Shown piece after piece: positions 17,113 through 25,957 of a DNA stretch of 64,000 bases. Source of the DNA: Streptomyces sp. MMBL 11-1 (GTDB lineage: Bacteria > Actinomycetota > Actinomycetes > Streptomycetales > Streptomycetaceae); assembly GCF_028622875.1 (NCBI RefSeq), contig NZ_CP117709.1, forward strand, positions 372,001 through 436,000, written 5' to 3'. The notes under the pieces were generated by a model. It worked only from the letters and a program-made list of their open reading frames with translations, was not told the DNA's origin and did not search any database. The position numbers and the translations under genes were made by a program. Positions within the stretch are counted from its first letter, which is position 1. The number at the start of each line of letters is the position of its first letter.

Positions 17113-18174
17113 CTATCGGGCCATCTCTTCCTTGAGCGCCTGGAGGAAGGCGTCGACGTCGTCCTCGCCGGTGTCGAACGCGCACATCCAGCGGACGTCG
17201 CCGGCCGCCTCGTCCCAGAAGTAGAAGCGGAAGCGCTTCTGGAGCCGCTCGCTGACCGCGTGCGGCAGCCGGGCGAACACGGCGTTGGCCTGGACCGGGT
17301 AGAGGATCTCCACCCCGTCGATCGCCCGCACGCCCTCGGCGAGCCGCTGGGCCATGGCGTTGGCGTGCCGGGCGTTGCGCAGCCACAGGTCCTTGGCGAG
17401 CAGGGCCTCCAGCTGGACGGAGACGAAGCGCATCTTGGAGGCGAGCTGCATGGAGAGCTTGCGCAGATGCTTCATCGCCCGGACCGCGTCCGGGTTCAGC
17501 ACGACGACGGCCTCGCCGAAGAGGGCGCCGTTCTTGGTGCCGCCGAAGGACAGCACGTCGACGCCGACCGCGTTGGTGAACGTCCGCATCGGCACGTCGA
17601 GCGAGGCGGCGGCATTGGCTATCCGGGCCCCGTCGAGGTGCACCTTCATGCCGCGCTCGTGGGCGTGGTCGCAGATCGCGCGGATCTCGTCGGGGGTGTA
17701 GACGGTTCCCAGCTCGGTGTTCTGGGCGATCGAGACGACCTGCGGCATGGCCCGGTGCTCGTCGTCCCAGCCGTACGCCTGCCGGTCGATGAGTTCCGGG
17801 GTGAGCTTGCCGTCCGGTGTGGGGACGGTGAGGAGCTTCAGCCCGCCCATCCGCTCGGGCGCGCCGCCCTCGTCGACGTTGATGTGGGCGGACTCGGCGC
17901 AGATGACGGCGCCCCAGCGGTCGGTGAGCGCCTGCAGGGCGACCACGTTGGCTCCGGTGCCGTTGAAGGCGGGGAAGGCCTCGGCGGTGGGGCCGAAGTG
18001 GCTGTGCATGACGCGCTGGAGGTGGCCGGTGTAGTCGTCCTCGCCGTAGGCGACCTGGTGGCCGCCGTTGGCCAGCGCGATGGCCGCGAGGACCTCCGGG
18101 TGCGCGCCGGCGTAGTTGTCGCTGGCGAAGCCGCGCACCTGCGGGTCGTGGTGACGCCGAGCGTCGGTCCTCAC
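17113..18174 (-). CDS. Low-specificity threonine aldolase (beta-eliminating lyase family)
   Basis: This 353-residue PLP enzyme is of fold type I. RGFASDNYAGAHPEV opens the protein and HLDGARIANAAASL carries the PLP-binding Asp. The PLP Schiff-base Lys is in SFGGTKNGALFGEAVV. This matches threonine aldolases that split L-threonine or L-allo-threonine into glycine and acetaldehyde. It starts with GTG overlapping the stop of the SDR gene (GTGA), so translation is coupled. It is the last gene of the DUF6421-SDR-aldolase operon. Confidence 0.92.
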   Translation of the reverse strand: MRTDARRHHDPQVRGFASDNYAGAHPEVLAAIALANGGHQVAYGEDDYTGHLQRVMHSHFGPTAEAFPAFNGTGANVVALQALTDRWGAVICAESAHINVDEGGAPERMGGLKLLTVPTPDGKLTPELIDRQAYGWDDEHRAMPQVVSIAQNTELGTVYTPDEIRAICDHAHERGMKVHLDGARIANAAASLDVPMRTFTNAVGVDVLSFGGTKNGALFGEAVVVLNPDAVRAMKHLRKLSMQLASKMRFVSVQLEALLAKDLWLRNARHANAMAQRLAEGVRAIDGVEILYPVQANAVFARLPHAVSERLQKRFRFYFWDEAAGDVRWMCAFDTGEDDVDAFLQALKEEMAR

Positions 18175-18938
18175 GTTTGCGGGGTCAGCCACAGGCGCTT
18201 TCCGTTCACTTCGAGGGCGGGCTTGTCCCAGACGCCGGCGATGGCCTCGGCCAGCTCCGTGACGTCGGTGAAGCCCGCGAACTTCGCATTCGGGCGTTCG
18301 GCGCGCATGGCGTCGTTCACCAGTGCCTTGACCACCAGGATCGCAGCAGCAGCCGCCGGTCCGTCCTCGCCCCCCGACTTGCGGAAGGCGTCGCCGAGCG
18401 CGAGGGTCCACGCCTCGGCGGCGGCCTTGGCGGAGGAGTAGGCGGCGTTGCCCGCGGTGGGCTTGCTGGCCCCGGCCGCGCTGATCAGGAGATAGCGACC
18501 CCGGTCGCTGCGCTCCAGGGCCTCCTGGAAGGCCAGCGAGGTCGACTGGACGGTGCGGATGAGCAGCTTCTCCAGGGCGTCCCAGTCGGACAGCACGGTC
18601 TCCTGGAACGACTTGCTGCCGCGCCAGCCGCCGACGAGGTGGACCAGGCCGTCGATGCGGCCGAACTCCGCCTCGGTGCGCTTGGCCCAGTCGCGGGTGG
18701 CGTCGAGGTCGAGCAGATCGACGGTCTCGCCGGTGACGGTCGCGCCCCCGTGGGCGTACCGGGCGGCGTCCACCGCCTCGGCGAGCCGTTCGGGGTTCGC
18801 GTCGCACCCGACGACCGTCGCGCCCGCCTCGGCGAGCCGCAGCAGCGTCGCCCGTCCGGCGGGGCCGGCCGCTCCGGCGACCGCGACCACGGCTCCTTCG
18901 AGCACACCGGTCCCCTCGCCCGTACCGTTCGCGTTCAT
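18171..18938 (-). CDS. SDR family NAD(P)-dependent oxidoreductase
   Basis: About 255 residues. The start at 18938 is chosen because GAGGAGG lies 8 bases upstream; a GTG at 18968 overlapping the DUF6421 stop is possible. The Rossmann motif is VVAVAGAAGPAGRATLLRLA and the active-site segment is LISAAGASKPTAGNAAYSSAKAAA, split here for length at Ser and YxxxK, both of which are present. The glycine motif is GAAGPAG rather than the usual GxxxGxG. It lies between DUF6421 and the threonine aldolase, and I recall this gene order as conserved in Streptomyces. Confidence 0.9.
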   Translation of the reverse strand: MNANGTGEGTGVLEGAVVAVAGAAGPAGRATLLRLAEAGATVVGCDANPERLAEAVDAARYAHGGATVTGETVDLLDLDATRDWAKRTEAEFGRIDGLVHLVGGWRGSKSFQETVLSDWDALEKLLIRTVQSTSLAFQEALERSDRGRYLLISAAGASKPTAGNAAYSSAKAAAEAWTLALGDAFRKSGGEDGPAAAAAILVVKALVNDAMRAERPNAKFAGFTDVTELAEAIAGVWDKPALEVNGKRLWLTPQT

Positions 18939-18964
18939 GGCCACCGCCTCCTCGGGAGAATGGT

Positions 18965-20362
18965 TCACGCGGCTGCCCGCTCGTCGTTCGCCGCGGTGAT
19001 TCCCTTGGTGGAGGCAATCACGTTCTTCAGCTTCTTGGCGAGCGCCTCATAGAACATGCTCAGGGGAAACTCGTCCGGAAGCACGTCGTCGACGAGCTTG
19101 CGAGGAGGAAGTGTGAGGTCCAGGGCGTCGGGGCCCTTGGCCCAGCGGGATCCCGGATGCGGGGCGAGGTAGGTCGAGACGAGGTCGTAGGCGGCGAACC
19201 AGTGGACCAGCTTGGGGCGGTCGATGCCGTCGCGGTAGAGCTTCTCGATCTCGGCGCAGAGCTGGTTGGTGACCTGCGGGGCACGGTCCCAGTCGATCTT
19301 CAGGGTGTTGTCGGTCCAGCGGACGACGTCGTGCTTGTGCAGGTAGGCGAAGAGCAGCTGGCCGCCGAGGCCGTCGTAGTTGCGGACGCGCTCGCCGGAG
19401 ACGGGGAAGCGGAACATCCGGTCGAAGAGCACCGCGTACTGCACGTCACGGCCGTGGGCGTTGCCCTCGGACTCCAGCTTCACGGCCTCCTTGAAGGCGG
19501 TGAGGTCGCAGCGCAGCTCCTCCAGCCCGTACATCCAGAACGGCTGGCGCTGCTTGATCATGAACGGGTCGAACGGCAGGTCGCCGTGGCTGTGGGTGCG
19601 GTCGTGGACCATGTCCCACAGGACGAACGCCTGCTCGCAGCGCTGCTGGTCGCCGATCATCTCGCGGATGTCGTCGGGCAGCTCCAGGCCGAGCAGGTCG
19701 ACGGAGGCCTCGGTGACGCGGCGGAAGCGGGCGGCCTCGCGGTCGCAGAAGATGCCGCCCCAGCTGAAGCGCTCGGGGGCCTCGCGCACGGCGATGGTCT
19801 CCGGGAAGAGCACCGCGGAATGGGTGTCGTACCCGGCGGTGAAGTCCTCGAAGGTGATGCCGCAGAAGAGCGGGTTGTCGTAGCGGTCCGCCTCCAGGTC
19901 GGCGAGCCACTCGGGCCAGACCATCTTCAGCACGACCGCTTCGAGGTTGCGGTCCGGGTTGCCGTTCTGCGTGTACATCGCGAAGACGACGAGGTGCTGG
20001 AGACCGTCGGTCCGGTCCTTCGCGGGCTGAAAGGCCAGCAGCGAGTCCAGGAAGTCGGGGACGCCGAAGCCGTCGGCGGCCCAGCGGCGCAGATCGGTGA
20101 GGAGCGCACGGTGGTAGGCGGCGTCGTGCGGGAGGAGCGGGGAGAGTTCCCCGATCGCTCCGGTCACCCGGTCCAGGACCCGTTCGACGACGGCCGGGGA
20201 CGGGGCGCCCTCGGCCTCGAAGTCGATGGATCCGTCCTTCGACTGCCAGGGGCGGATCTCCTCGACGGCATCCTTGAGCACAGGCCAGGCCGGGTGCTCG
20301 ACCACCCGCTGGGCCGTAGCTATCGTGCCGTCGACTGCGTCGTGCACAAGAATTTCCGTCAT
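18965..20362 (-). CDS. DUF6421 family protein
   Basis: 465 residues, preceded by GGAGGA. I recognise it as the actinobacterial DUF6421 family by its regular co-occurrence with an SDR and a threonine aldolase. The sequence is rich in conserved Trp/His/Asp blocks (FSWGGIFCDREAARFRR, VLWDMVHDRTHSHGDLPFDP). The HDRTHSHGD cluster looks like a metal site. No signal peptide or membrane segment is seen. Function is unknown; the operon suggests amino-alcohol or hydroxy-amino-acid metabolism. Confidence 0.85.
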   Translation of the reverse strand: MTEILVHDAVDGTIATAQRVVEHPAWPVLKDAVEEIRPWQSKDGSIDFEAEGAPSPAVVERVLDRVTGAIGELSPLLPHDAAYHRALLTDLRRWAADGFGVPDFLDSLLAFQPAKDRTDGLQHLVVFAMYTQNGNPDRNLEAVVLKMVWPEWLADLEADRYDNPLFCGITFEDFTAGYDTHSAVLFPETIAVREAPERFSWGGIFCDREAARFRRVTEASVDLLGLELPDDIREMIGDQQRCEQAFVLWDMVHDRTHSHGDLPFDPFMIKQRQPFWMYGLEELRCDLTAFKEAVKLESEGNAHGRDVQYAVLFDRMFRFPVSGERVRNYDGLGGQLLFAYLHKHDVVRWTDNTLKIDWDRAPQVTNQLCAEIEKLYRDGIDRPKLVHWFAAYDLVSTYLAPHPGSRWAKGPDALDLTLPPRKLVDDVLPDEFPLSMFYEALAKKLKNVIASTKGITAANDERAAA

Positions 20363-20656
20363 AACACTTCCTCCACGGGAGAACCTCGCGTGGATTCACC
20401 GTAGCCGTGCGGGGCTCCTCCCGACAAGTGGAGGTCTGGAAATTATCCTGCGTACCCCCCATGGTCACCGCTGTTTTTCCTGCCGTATCCCGAGTAGGCG
20501 CATAGTTCCCGCAGTCGCTGCGGGATCCGTCCGACCCGGCCCGCACGGCTCGGGACATCGCGGGCCCCGGCCGCTACCCTCCCCAGTGCCGTATCGCCGT
20601 ACCTCCGCGCGGGCAGGAGCAGTCGACGGACCACCGCCGACGGAAACGAGGTCGCC

Positions 20657-21340
20657 TTGTCATTTCTCACCCTGGGTCATCGCGGAGTGATGGGCGTCGA
20701 GCCCGAGAACACCCTGCGCTCCTTCGTCCGCGCCGAGGCGTCGGGAATGGACGCCATCGAGCTGGATCTCCATCTCAGCAAGGACGGTGCGCTCGTCGTG
20801 ATGCACGACGCGGACGTGGACCGCACCACGGACGGGACCGGACCGATCGCGGCCAGGACCCTGGCGGAGCTGCGCGAACTCGACGCCGGTCGGGGCGAGC
20901 GGATCCCCGTCTTCGAAGAGGTGCTGGAGGCCGTCTCCTCCCCGCTCCAGGCGGAGATCAAGGACGTGGCGGCGGCCCGCGCGCTGGCGGACGTGATCCG
21001 GGAGCGTGACCTCGTCGGCCGGGTGGAGGTGTCCTCGTTCCACGACGAGGCCGTCGCCGAGATCGGCCGGCTGGTGCCGGGCGTACGCACGGTGCTGATC
21101 GCCAGCCGCTGGGGCGCGGACGTGGTGGACCGGGCGAGGACGGCGGGCGCGGCGACGCTCGCGCTGAACATCCGCCGCCTCACCCTGGAGGTCGTGGAGC
21201 GGGCGCACGCCGAGGGCGTGAAGGTGATCGGCTGGGTGGTGAACACCCAGGACCACCTGCGTCTCGCACGGGCACTGGGCCTGGACGGCGCGACGACCGA
21301 CTTCCCCGAGATCCGTCGCGCCGGGCGCTTCACCGCCTGA
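20657..21340 (+). CDS. Glycerophosphodiester phosphodiesterase
   Basis: This 227-residue protein starts at a TTG with an upstream AACGAGG. GDPD motifs are complete: GHRGVMGVEPENTLRSF, ELDLHLSKDGALVVMHD (metal Glu and Asp, catalytic His) and DVDRTTDGTG. It hydrolyses glycerophosphodiesters to glycerol-3-phosphate and an alcohol. No signal peptide, so it is cytoplasmic. It is at the short end of the family and convergent with the GNAT gene 12 bp away. Confidence 0.92.
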   Translation: MSFLTLGHRGVMGVEPENTLRSFVRAEASGMDAIELDLHLSKDGALVVMHDADVDRTTDGTGPIAARTLAELRELDAGRGERIPVFEEVLEAVSSPLQAEIKDVAAARALADVIRERDLVGRVEVSSFHDEAVAEIGRLVPGVRTVLIASRWGADVVDRARTAGAATLALNIRRLTLEVVERAHAEGVKVIGWVVNTQDHLRLARALGLDGATTDFPEIRRAGRFTA

Positions 21341-21352
21341 GCGCGGGCGTCA

Positions 21353-21928
21353 TCAGACGCCTTCCCCGGTGCCGCCCCCCTTCAGGTTCTTGACGAGCAG
21401 TTCGAAGGCCAGGTCGTCGCGGAGCGGGATCCCGAAGCGCTCGTCGCCGTACGGGAACGGGGTGAGCCGTCCCGTACGGCGGTAACCTCGGCGCTCGTAC
21501 CAGGCGATGAGGTCCTCGCGCACCGAGATCACCGTCATATGCATCTCGCCGACGCCCCAGCCCTCCCTGACGGTGCGCTCCGCCTCGGCGATGACCGCCT
21601 TGCCGAGTCCGCCGCCCTGGAGCCCCGGCCGCACCGCGAACATGCCGAAGTAGGCCGCGTCGCCCCGGTGTTCGAGCTGGCAGCAGGCGACGAGCTCTCC
21701 GCCGTGCTCGACCGTGAGGAGGCGGCCCGCCGGAGCGTCGAGGACCTCGCGCACACTCTGTTCGTCGGTCCGCTGTCCCTGGAGGATGTCGGCCTCGGTG
21801 GTCCAGCCCGCGCGGCTGGAGTCACCGCGGTAGGCGGACTCGATGAGGGCCACCAGCGCGGGTACGTCGTCCCCGGTCGCGTCGCGGAAGGTCAGCCGGG
21901 CCGCGTCGGGGGGCGTGGCGGTGTCCAT
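21353..21928 (-). CDS. GNAT family N-acetyltransferase
   Basis: About 191 residues from the ATG at 21928 (GGAGCA upstream). The GNAT fold is shown by FGMFAVRPGLQGGGLGKAVI (motif A, acetyl-CoA pyrophosphate loop) and the C-terminal WYERRGYRRTGRL (motif B). The acceptor is unknown. Direct repeats of ACAGAAGC-type sequence are visible upstream (21950-22010). Confidence 0.9.
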   Translation of the reverse strand: MDTATPPDAARLTFRDATGDDVPALVALIESAYRGDSSRAGWTTEADILQGQRTDEQSVREVLDAPAGRLLTVEHGGELVACCQLEHRGDAAYFGMFAVRPGLQGGGLGKAVIAEAERTVREGWGVGEMHMTVISVREDLIAWYERRGYRRTGRLTPFPYGDERFGIPLRDDLAFELLVKNLKGGGTGEGV

Positions 21929-22213
21929 GGCGGGTGCTCCGTTTCTCTGCTGTACACGCTTCGGTGCTGCCGTACAGGCTTCTGTGCTGCCGTGCGCGCT
22001 TCTCTGCTGCCTCACGTACGGTCGCGGTCGTCGCGGTCGTCGCGGTCTCCGCCGTCGCCCGTGCGGTCGAGAGTAACGCGACCCGGAGCGCCCCCGGTGG
22101 GCCCCGGCGCACCCCCTTCACACCCCCGCGCGCCGGATTCGGCGGCGGCCGCCCGGGCATCGATGGGACGACCCGCAACAGTGCCGTACGTCCGACCCGG
22201 GGGGAGGCGCGCC

Positions 22214-22822
22214 GTGCACGGAGGGGCCCTGGCAGGCTGGCTGCTGATGGCGTTGTGCGCGGTGAGCGGCGCCTACTGCCTGCTGCGCTCCCGTGTGGGG
22301 ACGCCGCGGGAGCGCAGCACCGCGCGCTCGGAGGCGCTCATGGGTTTCGGCATGGCGGCGATGGCCGTCCCGGCGGCGGTGCTGTCGCCTCCCCACTGGG
22401 CCTGGGCGGTGTACGCGGTGCTGTTCGGCACGGCCGCGCTGCGAGCGTTGCGGCCCGCCCTGCGCGGCGGCCACCATCTGCACCATCTCGTCGGCTCACT
22501 GGCCATGGTCTACATGGCCGTTGCGATGGCCCCCGCGGTCACCGGGAGCGGCGGGGGCGGGCATGCCGGGCACGGGGCGACCGCGGGCGCCGGGGGCGTC
22601 CCTCTCCTGACCGGGGCGCTGCTCGTCTACTTCGCGTTCTACGTGCTGGGCTCGGCCGGCCGCCTGCTGCCCGGGACCGCCATGGCCCCGGCCGGCGGCA
22701 CGGGTCTCGACGCCCGGGACCCGGGAGGATTCGGGGGCGGAACGGACGGCCGGCCCGAGCTCACGACGGCCTGCCGGATGACGATGGGCATCGGCATGTT
22801 CGCCATGCTGCTCACCCTGTGA
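22214..22822 (+). CDS. DUF5134 domain membrane protein
   Basis: This 202-residue protein starts at a GTG with GGGGGGAGG 6-7 bases upstream. Five hydrophobic segments (about residues 5-22, 45-62, 66-80, 100-118, 140-160) and a final one make it an integral membrane protein. His/Gly clusters lie in loops (GGHHLHHL, GGGGHAGHGATAGAGG). I recognise this pattern as DUF5134, commonly next to an M56 peptidase in Streptomyces. The His clusters suggest metal contact. Confidence 0.78.
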   Translation: MHGGALAGWLLMALCAVSGAYCLLRSRVGTPRERSTARSEALMGFGMAAMAVPAAVLSPPHWAWAVYAVLFGTAALRALRPALRGGHHLHHLVGSLAMVYMAVAMAPAVTGSGGGGHAGHGATAGAGGVPLLTGALLVYFAFYVLGSAGRLLPGTAMAPAGGTGLDARDPGGFGGGTDGRPELTTACRMTMGIGMFAMLLTL

Positions 22823-22920
22823 GACGGGAAGTGGGACAGACCCCCCGGCAAACCGTGGTCTACGTCACTTGCCGGTCGAGGCCGTACCCCCGGCCGGCCG
22901 GCCCCTCCTAAGCTGGGACC

Positions 22921-23856
22921 ATGCTGGTCTCCCTCGCGCTGCTGCTGCTCGGTGCATTGACCGCCCTGGTGACCCCCCGCGTCATGGCGCGCGCCCGGTG
23001 GCCGGAGCGCGAGCCGGTCGTGGCCCTGTGGGTCTGGCAGTGTGTGGTGGCCGGGGTCCTCCTGTCGTTCGCCCTGTCCATGACGTTGAGCGCGGCCGCC
23101 GCCTGGCAGGCGGTGCGCGGCCATGTCTTCGCCCCCGCGCCGCACGCCGTCGTCGAGGCGTACGCCCTGGCGGCGTACGGGCCGTGGTCGGCCGTCATCG
23201 CGGTACTGCTGGCGCTGGGCGGACTGTGGACCGGAGCGATGCTCCTGAGGGAGATCCGGCGGGCGCGGCGTCGCCGCGAGCAGCGCCGGGCGGAACTGCT
23301 GGTGCGTTCCCCGCTGATGCCGGGCGAGGAGCCGGGCGCCGACCGTCTCGTGGTGCTGGAGGGCGAACGCCCCGACGCCTGGTGGCTGCCCGGCACGGCT
23401 CCGCAACTCGTCATCACCACCGCCGCGCTGGGCCGCCTGAAAGGCCGTCAGCTCGATGCCGTGCTCGCCCACGAGCAGGGGCACGCCCAGGCCCGGCACG
23501 ACTGGCTGCTGCACTGCTCGTCGGCGCTGGCGATCGGCTTCCCGCAGATCCCGGTGTTCGCCGCGTTCCGCGACGAGATGCACCGGCTGGTCGAACTGGC
23601 CGCCGACGACGTGGCGTCACGTCGCTTCGGCCGTCTGACGACCGCGCTCGCCCTGGTCGGACTCAACGAGGACCGCGGGGTGTTCGGCCCCTGCCCCACC
23701 CCGCAGGCCCAAGTGCCCCTCCGGGTGAACCGGTTGCTGGCTCCGGTCGAACGGCTGACGGCGGGCCGCAGGATCCGGCTGACGGCCGCCGCCGCGCTGG
23801 TCCCGGTCGTCCCGGTGTTCGTGGCCTTCGTCCCGGGTCTCCGCGCGCTGGGTTAG
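22921..23856 (+). CDS. M56 family membrane metallopeptidase
   Basis: This 311-residue protein has N-terminal membrane segments (residues 2-20, 38-58, 85-108). A zinc protease motif AVLAHEQGHAQARHDW (HExxH) lies near residue 182 and ELAADDVASRRFG supplies the third ligand. BlaR1/MecR1-like M56 proteases cleave BlaI-type repressors, but no BlaI gene lies adjacent here. It follows the DUF5134 gene by 98 bp and the two probably work together. Confidence 0.9.
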   Translation: MLVSLALLLLGALTALVTPRVMARARWPEREPVVALWVWQCVVAGVLLSFALSMTLSAAAAWQAVRGHVFAPAPHAVVEAYALAAYGPWSAVIAVLLALGGLWTGAMLLREIRRARRRREQRRAELLVRSPLMPGEEPGADRLVVLEGERPDAWWLPGTAPQLVITTAALGRLKGRQLDAVLAHEQGHAQARHDWLLHCSSALAIGFPQIPVFAAFRDEMHRLVELAADDVASRRFGRLTTALALVGLNEDRGVFGPCPTPQAQVPLRVNRLLAPVERLTAGRRIRLTAAAALVPVVPVFVAFVPGLRALG

Positions 23857-23957
23857 GGCGTCTCCGGCGGATCAGGAGCCGGGGGCGCGACGTCCGGCAC
23901 ACCCTTGGTCATGCCCCACGTTGGCCTTGGGGCGGTGTCCTCCGCGAGGATCACCCC

Positions 23958-24671
23958 ATGCCCTCCCCTCACTTCCGCCTCCGTTCACCGGATCGCTCTT
24001 CCCGCGCCGCGCCCGCGCCGTGGACCGGAGCCGTCGTCGGCGTGGCCGCTCTCGTGCTGCTCGTGCTGGTGGCGGTGCGCTGGTCGCCGCTGATGTCCCT
24101 GGACCGGACGGTCGCCGACGCACTGCACCGGCACGCGGTGGCCGACCCCGGTCTGGTGCGGGTGAGCCGGGTGCTGACGGACTGGGTGTGGGACCCCTGG
24201 ACCATGCGTGCCCTGATCGCGGTGACCGTGGTCGCCCTGTGGTGGCGGGGCGCGCGCCGGCTCGCCCTCTGGGTGGCCGCGACCAGCCTGGTCGCCTCTC
24301 TCCTCCAGCAGGGGCTCAAGGCGGCGGTGGGCCGGGAGCGTCCGCGGTGGCCCGATCCGGTGGACTCGGCCCACTACGCGGCCTTCCCCTCCGGGCACGC
24401 CATGACGGCCGTCGTGACCTGCGGTCTGCTCGTCTGGCTGCTGCGGCTGTACGGCGCGGGCCCCGGCGTCCGGGGCGCGGCGGTGGCCGTGGCGGTGGTC
24501 TCGGCGGTCGGTGTGGCGGCGACCCGGGTGTACCTGGGGGTTCACTGGCTGACCGATGTCGTGGGCGGCGCGCTGCTGGGGGCGGCCGTGGTGGCGTTGA
24601 GCACCGCGGGGTACGCCCGGTACGCGGCGGCCCGCGAGGACGCTCTTGTCGGCGCGGGGACGGACCGGTAA
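23958..24671 (+). CDS. PAP2 superfamily phosphatase
   Basis: This 237-residue integral membrane protein contains the three PAP2 motifs: KAAVGRERPRW (KxxxxxxRP), PSGHAM and TRVYLGVHWLTDVVGG. Catalytic His residues are in the second and third motifs. It dephosphorylates a lipid phosphate such as phosphatidate, undecaprenyl pyrophosphate or a decaprenyl phosphate. Six hydrophobic segments are visible. It is followed 11 bp later by the HAD gene. Confidence 0.93.
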   Translation: MPSPHFRLRSPDRSSRAAPAPWTGAVVGVAALVLLVLVAVRWSPLMSLDRTVADALHRHAVADPGLVRVSRVLTDWVWDPWTMRALIAVTVVALWWRGARRLALWVAATSLVASLLQQGLKAAVGRERPRWPDPVDSAHYAAFPSGHAMTAVVTCGLLVWLLRLYGAGPGVRGAAVAVAVVSAVGVAATRVYLGVHWLTDVVGGALLGAAVVALSTAGYARYAAAREDALVGAGTDR

Positions 24672-24682
24672 GGATCACGTCC

Positions 24683-25378
24683 ATGGTGATCGAAGGCGTG
24701 CTGTTCGACTTCTCCGGAACCCTGTTCCGTATCGAGCCGGTCCGCGACTGGTTCGCCGCCGTACTGCGCGAGGAGGGCCTCGACGTCACCCCGGAGGACT
24801 TCGAGCGGTACGTGAGGGGGCTCACGGCGGCCGGCGCGCTCCCGGGCGGCCCGCCCCCGGTCCGGGTCCCCGACCGGCTGGCCGGGGCGATGTCCCGCCG
24901 GGATCTGAGCCCCGCTCTGCACCGGGAGGCGTACACGGGTCTGGCCCGGGGCGTCGCCCTGCCCGATCCGGGGCTGTACGACGCGCTGTACGACCGCCAT
25001 ATGCGGCCGGAGGCCTGGCGGCCCTATCCGGACGCCGCGGAGGTGCTGGCGGGGCTGCGGAGGGCGGGGATCGCGGTGGGTGTGGTCAGCAACATCGGGT
25101 GGGACCTGCGCCCGGTCTTCCGCGCGCACGGGCTCGACTCCCTGGTCGACGCCTACGTCCTGTCCTTCGAGCACGGCCTCCAAAAGCCCGACGCGGGTCT
25201 GTTCCGCATCGCCTGTTCGCTGATCGGCCGGGACCCGGCGGACGTGGTCATGGTCGGTGACGACCGGGGCGCGGACGGTGGCGCGGCCGCCCTGGGCTGC
25301 GGGGTCCGCTTCGTGGACCACCTGCCGGTGGCGGAACGGCCCGACGGACTGCGTTCGCTGGGTCTCGTGCCGGAATGA
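24683..25378 (+). CDS. HAD family hydrolase with a DxS nucleophile motif
   Basis: This 231-residue protein has the HAD fold. Motif I is VLFDFSGTLFR: nucleophile Asp present, but the second Asp of DxDGT is Ser. Motif II is GVVSNI, motif III is around HGLQKPDAG and motif IV is VMVGDDRGADGGAAA. The remaining HAD motifs look intact. The DxS change removes the usual general acid/base of phosphatases, as in phosphonatase-type and some dehalogenase-like HADs. The substrate is unknown. It may be co-transcribed with the PAP2 gene. Confidence 0.88.
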   Translation: MVIEGVLFDFSGTLFRIEPVRDWFAAVLREEGLDVTPEDFERYVRGLTAAGALPGGPPPVRVPDRLAGAMSRRDLSPALHREAYTGLARGVALPDPGLYDALYDRHMRPEAWRPYPDAAEVLAGLRRAGIAVGVVSNIGWDLRPVFRAHGLDSLVDAYVLSFEHGLQKPDAGLFRIACSLIGRDPADVVMVGDDRGADGGAAALGCGVRFVDHLPVAERPDGLRSLGLVPE

Positions 25379-25473
25379 GCCCACCGCGAACGGAGGAGAT
25401 CGGTGCGGAGTGTGAGGCATATCCCGCCGCGAATGGGGTAGTGGCAGGCGCTCGTGGTCGTAGCCTGGTGGGC

Positions 25474-25650
25474 ATGTCCCCGATGCCGTCGTCCGTGTCA
25501 GCGCGTTCCGCAGCCGAGGTCAACGCGGAGATCCGCGACCTGTGGCAGCGTTCGGGCGGGTGCCTGACGCCGCAGGAAGAGGCAAAGTACCAGCGGCTGC
25601 TGGTGGAGTGGGCCGCTGCCGCCGGCGGAAGCGTCCGCACCGCCGCCTGA
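25474..25650 (+). CDS. Small conserved actinobacterial protein (58 aa)
   Basis: An ATG at 25474 opens a 58-residue frame rich in G/C third positions. The protein has a helical, charged centre (AEVNAEIRDLWQR, EEAKYQRLLVEWAAA). It resembles small hypothetical proteins I have seen in Streptomyces genomes, but I know no function. It lies 95 bp downstream of the HAD gene. Confidence 0.6.
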   Translation: MSPMPSSVSARSAAEVNAEIRDLWQRSGGCLTPQEEAKYQRLLVEWAAAAGGSVRTAA

Positions 25651-25957
25651 CGTCCGTATCCGCCGCGCGCCGGTGCCGGGAACCGGTGCGGAGATCGCGC
25701 CCGATCCGGCGATCCCCCGCGTCGCCGGATCCAGGCGCACCCTCGGCGTACCCCGTGGGACACGGCCGCGGACCGCGTCGGGGACCGGAGGTGCCAAGGC
25801 CGCCGTCGCAGGGATCCAGCATGTCCCCACCCGGCTCATCGGTCAATGAATTTCCGGCGGCACACGCGGCGGGGCCGGTGTCTCCCGAACGGGCGAACGC
25901 CCGGGAGACACCGGCCCCGCATGCGGAAAGGCGTCGGCTACCGGACCCGCTGACGGA
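25651..25957. other. Gene-free stretch between convergent genes
   Basis: The 307 bp between the 58-residue protein and the LVIVD protein contain only the strong hairpin at 25871-25918. No coding frame with convincing codon use or ribosome site was seen. Confidence 0.5.
25871..25918. terminator. Perfect 17-bp hairpin terminator
   Basis: GGGGCCGGTGTCTCCCG (25871-25887) pairs perfectly with CGGGAGACACCGGCCCC (25902-25918) across a 14-base loop. It lies 40 bp past the stop of the minus-strand LVIVD gene and also serves the plus-strand genes. Confidence 0.85.
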
